From Hevea brasiliensis (taxonomy: Eukaryota; Streptophyta; Magnoliopsida; Malpighiales; Euphorbiaceae), in contig NC_079499.1 in assembly GCF_030052815.1 (NCBI RefSeq), positions 85,227,183 to 85,291,182 on the forward strand: a stretch of DNA of 64,000 nt, written 5' to 3'. The notes under the pieces are model-generated. The model saw nothing but the letters and a program-made list of their open reading frames with translations. It ran no database searches and was not told where the DNA came from. This document shows, piece by piece, positions 12,756 to 24,195 of the stretch. The position numbers and the translations under genes were made by a program. How positions within the stretch are numbered: position 1 is the first letter of the stretch; every line of letters begins with the position of its first letter.

Positions 12756-13478
12756 TTGGCTGAGTTGCAATTGAGGCCAAACCTGTTACAGCAGATTTTA
12801 AATGGGCAGAAGGTAGATGAGAAGCTAATGGCTATTATGAGTAAAATCCCAGAAGGAAAAGCAACTGACTATGAGGCGAAGGCAGATGGGTGTCTCAGAC
12901 ATAAAGGAAGACTGTGTGTACCAGATGATGGGGAATTGAAGGCCAGTATTCTAAAAGAGGCACACACCAGTGCATATGCTATGCACCCAGGAAGTACAAA
13001 AATGTATCATGATTTGAAGCTTCAGTATTGGTGGCCTGGTATGAAGAAAGACATAGCTGACTACGTGACTAAATGCTTGACATGTCAACAAGTCAAGGCA
13101 GAACATCAAGTTCCATCAGGTTTGCTACAGCCTATACGCATACCTGAATGGAAATGGGATCGGGTCACCATGGATTTTGTAAGTGGTCTACCTCTCACCC
13201 AGAAGAAACATGATGCAGCATGGGTGATAGTAGATAGATTGACGAAGTCAGCGCACTTTCTGCCAGTTAGGACTGACTACTCACTGGAAAGGTTAGCAGA
13301 ATTGTATATCAGTGAGATAGTTAGACTACATGGAATTTCACTTTCCATCATATCTGATCGAGACCCAAGGTTTACATCGAGATTTTAGAAGAAGTTGCAT
13401 GAGTCCTTGGGTACACAACTCCATTTCAGCACAGTTGTCGATCCTCAGACGGATGGGCAATCAGAAAGAGTAATCCAG
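12756..13478 (+). pseudogene. Element B integrase, zinc-binding domain and core
   Basis: The zinc-binding region has AMHPGS and CLTCQQ (about 12970-13090). The catalytic core has Asp in TMDFVSGLP (about 13175), Asp in SDRDPRF (about 13355) and Glu in QSER (about 13463), so the DDE triad is encoded. One TAG at 13386-13388 stands where element A has Trp (RFWKKL). The coding stops at CCAG, where the candidate intron begins. The chromodomain part resumes at 13554. Confidence 0.88.
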
Positions 13479-13553
13479 GTAAACAATTGAAACCAATGAA
13501 ATTGATACAAATATTGAATTAAAATGATACCAATAACGTGAAATATATGTCAG
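13479..13553 (+). other. Candidate intron in element B integrase (75 bp)
   Basis: The insert starts GTAAAC after CCAG and ends ATGTCAG before GTCCTTGAAGAT. It interrupts the integrase at the codon boundary between VIQ and VLEDML. It is AT-rich, of a size at the lower end for plant introns, and contains TGA in frame. Element A has a related 73 bp insert at the same place, and F has none. Removing it joins two conserved integrase stretches in phase. The splice junctions are inferred from sequence only. Confidence 0.62.
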
Positions 13554-14314
13554 GTCCTTGAAGATATGCTGAGGAGTTGTGTCATTGAGTTTGAGGGAAG
13601 TTGGGACAGATACCTCCCACTGGCAGAATTTGCATACAACAATAGCTACCAAGTTAGTATCCAAATGGCCCCGTATGAAGCACTGTATGGGAGAAAATGT
13701 AGAACTCCAGTGTGCTGGACTGAATTGGGCGAAGACAAATTGGTAGGGCCAGACCTGGTGAAACAGACTGAGGAGAAAGTGAAACTAATCAAAGCCAATT
13801 TGAAGGTTGCTTGGATGCATGTAAATCTTATGCCGACCTGAAGAGAAAAGAAATAGAATATGTGGTTGGCGACAAAGTGTTCCTCAAGGTGTCACCGTGG
13901 AAGAAGGTACTGAGGTTTGGAAGAAAAGGTAAGTTAAGTCCTAGGTTCATTGGCCCATATGAAGTCATTGAACGTGTGGGTCCAGTGGCCTATAGGCTAG
14001 CTTTACCACCAGAGCTAGACAAGATCCACAAAGTGTTCCACGTGTCCATGCTTAGAAGATACCGCTCAGACCCTTCACATGTCATCTCCAGGGAAGAAAT
14101 TGAAATACAACCGGATTTGACATATGAAGAAGAACCTCTACGGATCCTAGCTCGGGAAGTGAAAGAGTTGAGGAACAAGCAGATTCCACTGGTGAAAGTG
14201 CTTTGGAGGCACCACAACACCGAGGAGGCAACTTGGCAAAGTGAAGAGACGATGAGGCAACAGTTCCCTCAACTGTTTGCATCAGGTAAATTTCGAGGAC
14301 GAAATTTAAATTAG
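13554..14314 (+). pseudogene. Element B integrase C-terminus and chromodomain
   Basis: After the intron-like insert the frame reads VLEDMLRSC and WDRYLPLAEFAYNNSYQ to about 13800. A small length change near 13810 shifts the frame, and the rest reads open from 13811 to 14314. This part has the GPY/F-type module (PRFIGPYEV, about 13940) and a C-terminal chromodomain-like segment ([12 protein letters not shown] then EEATW). Chromodomains of this class direct integration toward chromatin with specific histone marks. The stop lies just before the polypurine tract. Confidence 0.88.
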
Positions 14315-14324
14315 AGGGGAAGAG
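14313..14324 (+). other. Polypurine tract of element B
   Basis: AGAGGGGAAGAG, one base before the 3' LTR start. It is the standard primer for plus-strand synthesis and is shared in form with A and F. Confidence 0.9.
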
Positions 14325-14325
14325 T

Positions 14326-17300
14326 TGTAACACCCTCCCGATAGCAATTCCGTACGTTCTACTGTTCCGGTGACCAGTGTCGATCCGGACAGCTAGAATG
14401 TTCGGAAAAATATTTAAACTTAAGTGAGAGACCATAATCAATTCAAATATTAATAAGAAAAATTTAATAAAAATTTTAGAAATAAAATACAACCAAATTA
14501 AACGAGTCGGTGCCCTAGCGAGGGGTAACCAGAGGGAAGTTGCGGTTCTCACAACGAGGAGCCCTAGACCCAGGGGAAAAATTATAAAATAATTTTTGGG
14601 ACTCCAGAGAAGGGTTATTGAGGTTCCCATGGCATTAGAATGCCAAGAAAATACCTAGAAAAATTTTTCAATCCAGATGCATAATTTTGACCCGTTAAGC
14701 CAAACAGAGGGCATTTTGGTCATTTCGCCTTCAGAGGTGATTTTTGGCCGACTTGTCCAGTTGAGTAAATAATTAATATGACATAAAATATGAATAAACA
14801 TTACTAGAAATTAAATTGAAAATGAGTACTGAAGAAAAGAAAAGAAAATGAGGAAAATGCTTTTTATGACATCATGGTGATGTCATTAAGAAAATTATAA
14901 CCAATCACAATTAAGTAACCATTTGACTAACTAATAAAAGAGATAATAGAAGACCAAATTAACCAAAAATACAGCAGCCACCTCCTTCAAACCAGCCAAA
15001 GCGTAGAGAGAGAGAAGATAGGGTTTCCACCATAGCCATTCTTTGCAAGCTTTCATTCTCATGCTTCCTCACCATATTTCCTCAAGACCCCAACACTAAA
15101 ATGAATCCTTGGACTTAGAGGAAGTGTTTGGCAGCCAAGAGAGTACAAGAAAAGTGAAGATTAAACTTGGGAAAAAAGTGCCACTTAAAGGTTAGTGCAT
15201 TAGATACCTAAAACTCTTTATTTTCATGATTAGTAACTTGAATTGAGTAAGAATTTGTAACTTAAATGAACAATAATTATGTGTATACATACCATAAATT
15301 TCGGCTGCCCTATTGAAGGAACAATAATGGAGTGTTTTGATGGACTTAAAGTGGATTAGAGATTATGTTTAAACCATATATGCATGTGGATAGTGAATGA
15401 GATAGTTAATTCAAGCATGTTGTGAAAACTCATATGGAAATTAGGGTTTTGAGAAGTGAAAATTTGACTTGGCTTAGGAAATTATTAGAGAATATTTTAA
15501 TGGTCAATTAGTGACCATTTTAGGTAAGTTGACCACAATTTGGACTGAAATAATGCATGGCAAAGTGAATGTGTAGGCTGCCTAAAGACAGCAGCAAGGT
15601 GACTGAAATTTCAGTCCACTTGCACAGCCATATCTTTGGCTGTGTTGGTCCAATTGGTGTTTGGCCAATTGGACATGAAACTAGGCTTATAATGGCACAA
15701 TTTTGCTGAAGAAACCATGCCCAAAAGACCAAAGCAAGAGGACCAAAACTTGGCCCCAATCCGGATACCAGAATAAAGACTGCAGAAATGACCAAATGAA
15801 CAGTAACTGTTCATTTGGCCATAACTCACTGTAGATATGGTCAATTGACCTGAAATTTTTACAGCAACAAGTTAAGACATAGAAAAACAACTTTCGTGAA
15901 GGAACCTACCTCAAATTATGTCCAGAACCCATTCAACCAAGTGACTCTAATTACTGTTCATGTTACTGTAGATATGGTCAATTCTGCAGATTGGCAATCC
16001 GGCCAGCTGTGGTTTTTAGACCATATCTAGAGCTACAAAACTCCAAATGGAGTGATTCAAAAAATCAAAATTCAACTAGACAAAATAAGGAACAACTTTT
16101 ATGTTTTCCATTTCTTCAAATTCCCACTGCAACAGTGTCCAATGGAACAGTAAAGTTGAGCTACAAAAACTAAAAATTCTGCTTCCCTTGGTTTAAACTT
16201 TGAAATGGTATAAATGCTTAATGCCAACAAGTTTTGAATGCCAAATGTGGTATATTGGGAGTGCCAAAGTCAATGTACATATTTTCTATCCAAAAGTCAA
16301 CATTTTTGTTGATCAATGAGGTGAATAGTGACACCAAAAACTTGAAATTCACAAATTGGAGAATTTAAAGGTTTCAAATGCCCTAGTATACCTAACAAGA
16401 TTGGTTTGGATAGTTTGGCATGCCAATAGGGTTCATTAGCGATCGCACATGGCAATATGCCATTCTGTGATTTTATGGCTTTTAGCCATTCGACATTGTA
16501 TTGAGATTTGGCCTTGTGCTCGATATTATTTACACTTGTTAGTGCTCATGCACACCGGGAGATGCATATGTGACCGATGGTGTGACGGCCCGAGGTACTT
16601 GATACCCAGTGCCAGTTTACCCGCTTATCCAGTCCAGTCGTCTAGTGTAGGTTACTTGGGCAACCAAATGAATGAAAATGGGCAAAGTAAAAGAAATAAA
16701 TGAATGGATATACAAATACAAGACAAACAAAACATGCACATGCAATACATATTTATTTTCTGTTATTTCATGTTATTTTATTATTGCACCACTAAGCATT
16801 ATTGCTTAGCGCGTTGGTTTTGCCACGCGTAGGTACTGGAGATACTGATCGTGAGCCCAGTAGACCGCAGACTGGGTGAGTCCATCCTGCAGTTCTGCAC
16901 AGTGTCCGTGTCACCTCACTACCTTCAGTGCATTGGTAGGGCACTAGGTGTCATTTTGTCATTTTGTAACTAAATTTTTATTTTCTCATATGTATTTAGA
17001 TCTATGTAATGCATTTTGATGTTCATGTAAATAATGAAAGTTATGGTCATGAATGCAAAATTTGAGCATTTATTTGTTGTTTGTATATGAGTATTCTGAG
17101 AAATGGATGTTTGAGAAATGATGATTGAGAACTGAAACTGAAAAAAATGTTGAGATTTTGATATTGAGACTTTGTTGATGAATTGAAGTTGGGATTGTTT
17201 GGAAATTATTTGGAAGTGTTTTTAACAGGTTCCGAAGAACTGTTTTCTCCATTTTTAGCCGGTACTCCGCCGGATTTTCTTTAAAATTTTCGGAACCTCA

Positions 17301-17457
17301 AATAAATAATACTTTTGATAAATGGCTAAAATAAATTATATTTCATAAATTATATTCACAAGCATGATATAAATTAATTAAGGTATATTAGAGTGTGCCG
17401 GTACACCGTGTGGTATTACTTACTCGGGTATACTGTACACGGGTAAGGGGTGTCACA
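14326..17457 (+). repeat. 3' LTR of element B
   Basis: The LTR is 3132 bp, begins TGTAACACCCTCCCGATAGC and ends GGGTAAGGGGTGTCACA. It is almost the same as 6361-9500, with scattered substitutions and a few short indels around 15770 and 16435. The conserved hairpin is at 16792-16809. CACAC follows at 17458-17462 as the second copy of the target duplication. Confidence 0.95.
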
Positions 17458-18965
17458 CACACCCTAACCCATTATGCGAGGCATCACTGTAGACCACAAA
17501 GTCTTTTCCCAACACTGGCTGTGTTAACATTGGTGCTTCTGTTAACATAGCCTTTAGCCTCTCAAAACTGGCTTGGCACTTGTCATTCTAGCCAAATTTT
17601 ACATTTTTGTGTAACAACTTAGTCATTGGAGCAGCTATAAGAGAAAACCCCTTCACAAATCTTCTGTAATACCCAGCTAGCCCCAAGAAACTTATGACCT
17701 CAGTTGTATTTCTGGGAGGCTTCCATTCTATCACTGCTTCTATCTTTTTGGGATCCACTCTAATCCCCTCTACTGATACTATATGTCCAAGGAAAGAGAT
17801 TTCACTCATCCAGAAGTCACACTTGGACAGCTTAGCATACGGCTTCTTTTCTCATAGGGTTTGCAGAACAATCCTCAAATGTTCATCATGTTCTTTCCTG
17901 GTCTTGGAATACACCAGAATATCATCAATAAAGACCACTACAAACCGATCTAAATATGGATGGAAGATACGGTTCATAAGGTCCATAAATGTTGCTGGTG
18001 CATTTGTTAACCCAAACGGCATCACCAGAAATTCATAATGCTCATACCGGGTTCTGAATGCAATTTTTGACACATCTGCATCCTTTACCCTTAACTGATG
18101 ATACCCTGATTTGAGATCAATTTTTGAAAATACACCAGCTCCCTTTAACTGATCAAACAGATCCTCAATTATGGGCAATGGATATTTATTCTTCACAGTT
18201 ACTTTGTTCAACTGCTGATAATCAATACACAATATCAAGGTTCCATCCTTCTTCTTCACAAATAGCACCGGAGCTCCCATGGTGACACACTGGGGCATAT
18301 GAACCCCTTATAAAGCAACTCTTGTAACTGAATTTTCAACTCTCTCAATTCAGTGGTTGCCATCCTATAAGGAGCAATAGAAATTGGTGCTATACCTGGC
18401 ATTACCTCAATAGCAAATTCGACTTCCCTTTCTGGTGGTAAACCAGGCAATTCTTTAGAAAACACATCTGGTAAGTCTCTTACTGTGGGTATATCACACA
18501 AGTTCGGCTTAGCCTGCCTAGTATCAACCACGTGTGCTAGGTAAGCTTCACAGCCTTTTCTCATCAATCTTCTTGCAACTGTGGCTGAGATAACATTGGA
18601 CAGGAAATCTGTCCTTTCACTCACAACAGTAATCTCATTACCCTTAGAAGTTTTCAGAGAAATCCTCTTCAATTTGTAATCAACTATTGCCTGATGACGT
18701 GACAACCAGTCCATTCCCAAAATCACGTCAAACTCGTGGAAGGGCAATTCAATTAGGTCTACTGAGAATTCATAACCCTGAATCCTCAACGGGTAACTTT
18801 TATACACCTTATTCACTACCACACTATGGCCTAGTGGATCTGTGACCAGAATGTCTTGATCACTCTCCTATACTGAAACTCCCCCCTCTACGGGTAGTTT
18901 GATGCAGATGTATGAATGAGTGGATCTTGGATGCACCAATGCATGCACAAATGTGTTGTAGAGGG
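17458..18965 (-). pseudogene. Element A pol, 5' part: protease and reverse transcriptase
   Basis: This is minus-strand coding on the far side of B. The protease reads LVHPRSTHSY at about 18920; B has [10 protein letters not shown], so the active-site Asp is His and the following Gly is Arg. The reverse transcriptase runs from about 18400 to 17588, with [32 protein letters not shown] and [10 protein letters not shown]. The frame changes near 18290, and there are stops between 17852 and 17810. The RNase H start (VYSDAS) at about 17490 runs directly into the B insertion. The gene was already defective or became so after transposition. Confidence 0.9.
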
Positions 18966-18999
18966 AGAACGTAGCCCTAATAACATCTGGGCCATCTTG

Positions 19000-20244
19000 C
19001 TCCTCCTGGGCTCTCATGGCATAAGCTCTAGCAGGTACTCTGGCCTCTGGCCTCTCAGCTGACTCAGATGTAGGCCTCAGTAATGGACCAGCTGCCTCAG
19101 ATTTACCGGGCTTCCTACCCCTTTAAGGTGCAGGGGTAGGCCTATCAGCTTGTGTTGGGGCAACTGTAGTAGTCCTCTTTGGGTAATTTTTGATCTGATG
19201 TTTTGTAGATCCATATCGTAAGCATGCACTAGTCACTCGCCAACAGTCCCCCTTGTGCCACTTCTGGTAGTATAGACAGGCAGAAGATGCTGGGGCTGGT
19301 CCCCTAAACACTGTCCCTGGAGAGCTGCCCACTGATGGTGTTGACTGACCTCTCCTAGGTGTGAACAATGGTCTGGGCCCTTGGGATTGACCCTGGCCTT
19401 GTGGTTGTCCTGAACCCTGAGTAGGAGGACCCTTACTCTTCTTACTGGGAGCAGAGAATGAACTGGACTGACCTGGACCCCTCTTCTACTGTCTTTCCCT
19501 TCTATTTTGCTCATTTATTCGGACTCTTTCTACTTTTGATGTAGCATCTACTAATTTGGCAAAATCCGTGATCTCCAATGCTGTTATCATGAATTTGATA
19601 TTGTCATTGAGCCCTTCTTCAAGCCTTCTGCACCTCTCTACCTCTGTAGGGACTATCTCCCTCCCATACCGGCTCAGTCTGACGAATTCACGCTCATACT
19701 CCACCACTGATAGTTGCCTCTGTCTCAGACTGATAAATTCTCTTCTTCTCTCTTCTAAATACACTTTACTGACATACTTCTTTCTGAACTCTGTTAGGAA
19801 GTAGTCCCAAGTGATTTGATCTGATTGCACCTCACTGGTTACTGTGTCCCACCATTGGTATGCATCATCCTGAAGTAGGGACACATCACCCTCTAGGTTC
19901 TGCTCGAGGGTGCAATGAAGCTGTTTCAGCACTCTGATTGTTCTATCCAACTAGTTTTCCACTGTCATAAGGTCATCCTCCTTCTTTCCAAAGAAATCCA
20001 CAGCCTCATGTTTTCGCAGTTTCTCTAAATGGGACTTCTGTGGTGCTGATGGAGGTTGTGGTGGTGGAATTGCCCCCATCATTTGCCAGTAAAATTCAGT
20101 CATTTGTTGAAATAACGCAAACTGAGGTTAGGCAGGTGCCTCAGCTGCTGGTGGAGCAGATTCTCCCTTGCCCCCAGATTCAGCCCTTGGTGGAGCACGA
20201 CTCTCCACCTCTTCATCAACTGCTCTTTGAGAAGCAGGATCCAT
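19000..20244 (-). pseudogene. Element A gag, one frame closed by four stops
   Basis: It starts ATG at 20244 (MDPASQRAVDEE) and aligns with B gag over its length without a frameshift. Four stops interrupt the frame: 20128-20130 (TAA), 19951-19953 (TAG), 19486-19488 (TAG) and 19123-19125 (TAA). Compared with B they stand at Gln, Trp, Gln and Gln codons, which a single C-to-T change on one or the other strand explains. The zinc knuckle reads CLRYGSTKHQIKNYP, so two of the four metal ligands are Tyr. It is a clear remnant of the B-type capsid gene. Confidence 0.9.
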
Positions 20245-20355
20245 ATCCTGATCAAAATAACAAAACAAATAGATCTGCATCAGTGTCACCTCAACACTTA
20301 CAAATGCAATGCAATGGTATGCACTCTATCTAGGCCCAGAAATGCCTAAACCGAT

Positions 20356-20367
20356 GCTCTGATACCA
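20356..20367 (-). other. Primer-binding site of element A
   Basis: On the minus strand TGGTATCAGAGC lies five bases downstream of the 5' LTR, exactly as in B. It is complementary to initiator-Met tRNA. Confidence 0.9.
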
Positions 20368-20372
20368 CTAAA

Positions 20373-23300
20373 TGTGACACCCCTAACCCGTCTACAGTAT
20401 AGCCAAGTAAGATATGCAACACAGTATGCTGGAGCACCAAATCATATTTTCATTACAATTTACCCTTTTTAATTCATTTATTTATAATTTTGATTTATCT
20501 AAATATTTCGCAAATTTAATAGAAAATTCGGCAGAGTGCCGGCTGTAAATTGGAAAAACAGTTCTTCTGAATCTGTTAAAAACACTTCCAATATAATCAT
20601 AATTTCAATCTCAGTCAACCACCAACATATTATCAACAATTTCTCAAGTGACTTCGATATCTCAAAATTCAATTCGTTTCAAATCATGCTCAATTCAATA
20701 AGAAGTGCTCAATTTTATTACTGAACATGGTTCATAGATAATTACATCAAAAGCATAATTACATGAGTTTATAATATACATTACAAAAGTTTACAAAATA
20801 CAAAATATCAAAAGTAGCCTAACGTCCTACCAATGCACTGTAAATGTGAGGTGACTCTGGACTCAGGTGCGATCCAAAGCTCACCCAGATGAGGTCTCTG
20901 GACTCCCACTATGTCTCCAAGACTGCGCATGGCAAAAGTGACGTGCTAAGCAATTCTGCTTAGTGGTGACAATATAAAATAAAATAACTAAAATAAAGTG
21001 AATATGCAGAATGTATGTTTACATCTTTGGTAGACTTAATATCTAGCATTTATTGCAGTATTATTCGATTAAAATTTGGAAAGATTTATTATCATTGCCC
21101 GAGTAACCCATACTAGTCGACTGGATTGGATAAACAGGTAAACTGGCATTGGGTACTAAGTACCTCAGACCATCACACCATCGGTCACATTGTGTCTCCC
21201 GGCAGGCAAATGTAGCGACTAATAAGTCAGAACAATTAACAGGGATAAAACCTAAGTATAATAACTCAATCAACATAGCCAAAGGCTATTTTATCACATA
21301 ATGGCATGTGAGGCCATAAAACATAGAATGGCATGAAGCCATATGCAGTACTGCTAATAGAACCCTATTGGCATACCAACCTATCCAAACCAATCTTGCT
21401 TGGTGTACTAGGACATGTTACACTAATAATTTATATAATTCTTGAAATTTATGTTTAGGTGTTACTATTCATTTCATTGGTCAACAAAAATGTTGACTTT
21501 TGCATAAACAATAGGTACATTAGTTTTAATACTCCCAACATACCACATTTTGCATTCTAAAATTATTGGTATTGGTTGCCAATACATTTCTAAGCTTAAT
21601 GTTAGTTGTTCAAAATTTTCAGATTTCAAGCCTTGTATTTACTGTTCCATTAGTCTTTTTTACAGTGGGAATTTGGAAAACTTGTCAACATGCAAGTTGT
21701 TCCTTATTGTGTCTAGTTACATTTCTTTTTTCAAATCACTTCATTTGGAGTTTTGTAACTCAAGTTATGGCCTAAATACCATGACTGACCGGATTGCCAA
21801 CTTCCCAAATTTTCTGGACTGACTAAATCTATAGTGTTTTGTGCAGTGACTGCAGGTCACCTTTTGAACATGTTATGGTCAAAATTTGGGTTAGGTTTCT
21901 TCATGAAAGTTGTAGATCTATGTCTCGGATATTTTTTGGTAAAATTTCAGGTCAATTAGACCTTTACACATTGAGTTAAGACCAAATGACTAAATATTAT
22001 TCATTTAGTCATTTTGCTGAAGCAGAATGCAGGTCACCCGGATTAGGGCAATCTTTAGGTCAACTTGGTTTGGTTTTCTGGACATGGTTTCTTCACCAAA
22101 GTTGTGCCATTTTGTGTCTAGTTTCATTTCCAATTGGCCTTGCACCAATTAAACCTCTATAACTCCAGTTATTGCTGCCCAAACCTGCTGGACTCATGCC
22201 CAGTCCTGTAGGTTACCAAGGGCAGTCATACTAACTTCAATTCCCACTAAACAAACCACTTCATTTCTTATTCACACACAGCCAAATGGTCAGTAATTGA
22301 CCATTAAAACTCTATTTCACCAAGTACATGGACAAAGTCTCAATTTGGGTCCAAACCCTAGCCCTCCCATTTCAGATTTTTGCATTCACTTGCACTTCAT
22401 TATCCTAATCAATATATTAGTGTTAAGGGCAGCTAGAGTACCACTTCCATTAAAGGAAAATCTTCAAATCCTGCCTATCCCAAAACTGCCAAAATTTTAA
22501 GAAAAGCTTACACATTGTATATTTTTAATTTTCATGCAAATTTACATTCCACTTCACTCCTTTAACATGAATCAAAAGAGAATGAGTGAGTTTAGTCACT
22601 AACCTCTAATGGAGGAAATTTCAAACTTGCTAGAGTTCTTCCTTTACACTTCCTTTTACTCCCAAGAGCTTCATCAAGATGAAATATCAAGGTTTTATGT
22701 TGCTAAGTTAGGGTTTTATTGAGAGAGGACTAAGGAAAGGAAGCTTTGTTGATTTGAAAATGGAGGAGTGAGGGAGTGAGTATGGGACGACAAGAAGAAG
22801 AAGAGAGTGGCTGCTGAACTTTTTCTAGAATTTTACTTCTTTTCCTCATCTTTTAATGTATTATAATTGTCTTTCTTTCATTTGATTGGCTATAGCTTTT
22901 TAATTACCACATGCTTACATAAGCATGAAGTAATAAATCTCATTTATTTACAATATTCTTTCTTTCTTTTCCTATTCATTTTTAAATAATTTTTCATCAA
23001 TATTTGTTCATATTTTATGTCATGTAATTCCCTTACATAAATGGACAAGTTGGTCAAAAATCATCTCTGAAGACGAAATGACCAAAATGCTCTCCGTTTG
23101 GCTTAACGAGCCAAAATTGTGTGTACCGATTGATTAAATTTTTCTTGTGTTTTCTTAACATTCTTTTGTCATGGGAACCCCAATAATCCTTTCCCAAGAT
23201 CCCAAAAATTATTTTATGAAGTTTTTCCCGGGTTTAGGGTTGCTAACGGCCTTCACCGTTACTTCTCCTTCGGGTTACTCATCACTGGGGTTTCGGCTCG

Positions 23301-23485
23301 TTTAACCTTAGTGTATTTCGTTCCTAAAAATTTTCCTTGATTTTTATGAGCATTGTTTGTTTTTTTTTTTTTTTTATAATTCTCCAATATAGTCTAATTA
23401 TAATTTCAAACATTCTAGTTGTTCGGACCGATTTTGGTCGCCGGTACAGTGGACTGTACAGACTAGCTAAAGTGAGGATGTTACA
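20373..23485 (-). repeat. 5' LTR of element A
   Basis: The LTR is 3113 bp. On the minus strand it begins TGTAACATCCTCACTTTAGC (at 23485) and ends GGGGTGTCACA (at 20373). It carries the conserved hairpin at 20946-20963 and a long T-run near 23360 that differs in length from the other copy. ATATG follows at 23486-23490. Confidence 0.95.
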
Positions 23486-24195
23486 ATATGAATATGTAAT
23501 TGGGACTTATGTTCCCATCATGAATGGAATGAAAATGCTATGAGCATTAATAACACATGAAATGAAATAATGAGACTTATGAATACATAATGATACTTAA
23601 TTGCCCATATATGCCTAGACATTAGTGTATGGGTTGGATCGATTGGCATGCCAATTAGGGACCACAGATGCAGTACTGCCCATGGCTTTCGAGCCTACTT
23701 CATGGATGATCATTGATAGATAATGTATGTCTGATATGGTTATTCTTCTGGCTTTTTGCCTGCCCACCGATTTTATGTCTGACACGTTTTACTGACTTTT
23801 ATGCCTGCCTCCTGGCTTTATGCCTGACAGATGTATACTTGATAGGCATATGGGGTGTTTAACTAGTATACTCCTGTGTATCCAGTCTTAATAGTCTGTT
23901 ATAGGTTACTTGGGCATTGTAATGAATTAAGAAGATTGGATGTCCAACAAATGAATGGAAAAGATCCCAACTAAATTTCTTCTAAAGATCAACAAAAATG
24001 TGCAATGATTCATAATTAATGAAAATGCATTTTTTTTATTGACAGTACACATAGGAAACATTTATTTTTAATTATTTAGTTTATTTTCATTTTATTGTTG
24101 TACCACTAAGCAATATGCTTAGTGCGATGGATTTTTCCCTCACGTAGATACTGGAGACAAAGTCCAGTAGAGGAATTGGACTGAGGGTGGAGATC
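23486..24195 (+). mobile_element. LTR C, middle segment
   Basis: This is plus-strand LTR sequence between elements A and D. It carries the conserved hairpin CACTAAGCA/TGCTTAGTG at 24104-24124, followed by GATACTGGAGACAAAG, which matches the region after the hairpin in B (TACTGGAGATACTG). It ends at the target duplication AGATC (24191-24195) of solo LTR D. Confidence 0.85.

Larger units (their letters stand above)
6361..17457 (+). mobile_element. Element B: complete Tekay/Del-type Ty3/gypsy chromovirus
   Basis: This is a complete element of 11097 bp with LTRs at 6361-9500 and 14326-17457. The 5 bp duplication is CACAC (6356-6360 and 17458-17462). It has an initiator-Met tRNA primer site, gag, pol, a chromodomain and a polypurine tract. 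It lies inside the RNase H codons of element A, in opposite orientation, at the GLGC/VL junction; the same junction reads uninterrupted in B itself. Gag is open over 401 residues but pol has several frameshifts and one stop, so B is probably not autonomous. The two LTRs differ by a few percent at most, so B is the younger partner of the pair. Confidence 0.97.
1291..23485 (-). mobile_element. Element A: Tekay/Del-type Ty3/gypsy chromovirus, split by element B
   Basis: This minus-strand retrotransposon has its 5' LTR at 20373-23485 and its 3' LTR at 1291-4430. A perfect 5 bp duplication, ATATG, lies at 1286-1290 and 23486-23490. A primer-binding site follows the 5' LTR and a polypurine tract precedes the 3' LTR. 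Gag, protease, RT, RNase H, integrase and chromodomain follow in the usual order. Element B sits inside the RNase H; without B and one copy of its duplication, A would be about 11.09 kb, nearly the size of B. The first 100 bases of its two LTR copies differ at roughly one base in ten, clearly more than in B, which fits the nesting. It sits inside LTR C. Confidence 0.95.

Noticed and set aside
20040..20333. Plus-strand frame of 97 codons over the start of A gag
   Set aside because: It overlaps A gag and the primer-site region on the opposite strand and has no protein likeness.
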